Position numbers and translations under genes: made by a program | Shown: piece by piece, positions 63,417 through 64,000 of the stretch | Layout: each line of letters begins with the position of its first letter | Numbering within the stretch: position 1 is the first letter of the stretch | Assembly (NCBI GenBank): GCA_016946835.1 | Contig: JACVTC010000178.1 | Coordinates: 68,501-132,500, forward strand | From: Neocallimastix lanati (nom. inval.) | Lineage: Eukaryota > Neocallimastigomycota > Neocallimastigomycetes > Neocallimastigales > Neocallimastigaceae | Direction of reading: 5' to 3' | DNA: 64,000 bases | The notes under the pieces: model-generated | Databases searched by the model: none | Told to the model about the DNA's origin: nothing | Seen by the model: the letters and a program-made list of their open reading frames with translations, nothing else

Positions 63417-64000
63417 AAAAAAAAAAAAAAAAAAAAAACTTTATATGTCTTTTTTTTTTTTTTTTTTTTTTTTAACTTTCTATATAAATTATTTTTTTTT
63501 TTTTTTAATTTTATTTTTTAAAATTTTTTTGTTGTCAAAATTATCAAAAATAATAAATATAACATGTGATATACTATTTTGATCATGCTTTTTAATTATT
63601 TATGATAAAACATCATATATATATGTAATATAAGCATATTTTATAATAATAATTTTTTTATTAAAAATATTATAAAATAAAAAATTCTTTAATTATTTAT
63701 TATTTATAAATTTTTTAATTACTTATAAAAATTATTTATTTATCCAATTATTTATTTATCTATTTATTTTATTATTTATACATTATTATTTATTTATATT
63801 ATTATTTATTTATTCATTTATTAAAATTTAAGGAAAATTTTATGAAGATATTAAAAAATTTTATTTTTAAATAAAATTAATTGAATAATTACCAATTGAT
63901 TACATCTAATATATTTGAATATATTTTATTATATAGTAATATAATATTTTAATATATTATTAATAATTAAATCAAAATAAAAAAAAAATCAAAAAATCAA
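63417..64000. other. Homopolymers and resumed unit-like sequence
   Basis: A-run (63415-63439), T-runs (63449-63473, 63493-63506). At 63555-63660 the sequence matches unit 1 15385-15490 (AAATATAACATGTGATATAC), so the gag fragment with its homopolymers sits inside a copy of the ankyrin upstream region. The rest is ATT-rich. No gene. Confidence 0.5.

Overview
The window is extremely AT-rich eukaryotic DNA, with long A/T homopolymers, asparagine-rich reading frames, no introns that I can see, and nested retrotransposons. Long ankyrin-repeat genes, MULE transposases with FLYWCH-like fingers and chromodomain Ty3 elements in such DNA best fit an anaerobic gut fungus (Neocallimastigomycota). That assignment is inference from composition and gene families; no rRNA or canonical tRNA gene is present to confirm it.

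The backbone is a tandem array of a segment of about 8 to 9 kb. Each unit carries, reading on the minus strand, a decayed upstream ankyrin pseudogene (units 1 and 2), a long ankyrin-repeat gene, a trypsin-like serine protease gene, and a decayed Ty1/copia integrase-RT-RNase H remnant. Unit 1 spans about 7857-16960, unit 2 about 39083-54260 and unit 3 about 54261-62940; a short fragment of a fourth copy lies at 2677-2896. The protease and ankyrin genes are intact in units 1 and 2. Both are broken in unit 3.

Transposons interrupt the array. The left edge holds a decayed Ty3 pol (1-2338). Next is a chromodomain Ty3 element (2897-7856) that has lost its whole RT-RNase H region. Between units 1 and 2 lies an old MULE (about 17041-39082) whose transposase gene is split by roughly 19 kb of later insertions. 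Those include two complete Ty3 elements on the minus strand: element 2 (20247-28173) and element 3 (28179-36733). They inserted one base apart in the same target, just upstream of a tRNA-like promoter module in an older LTR. A second, young MULE (39182-44669) has terminal repeats, a perfect 9-bp target duplication and an intact transposase gene; it lies inside the left edge of unit 2.

The most notable signals are: (i) the repeated protease/ankyrin gene pair, with hypervariable 39-residue repeats and a mosaic protease; (ii) a U-UUA-AAC slippery heptamer two codons before the gag stop in both complete Ty3 elements, followed by a conserved hairpin and opening directly into pol; (iii) LTRs that carry tRNA-like A-box and B-box sequences upstream of a TATA box; (iv) a 19-nt palindromic hairpin, identical in elements 2 and 3, exactly 20 bp from the 3' LTR.
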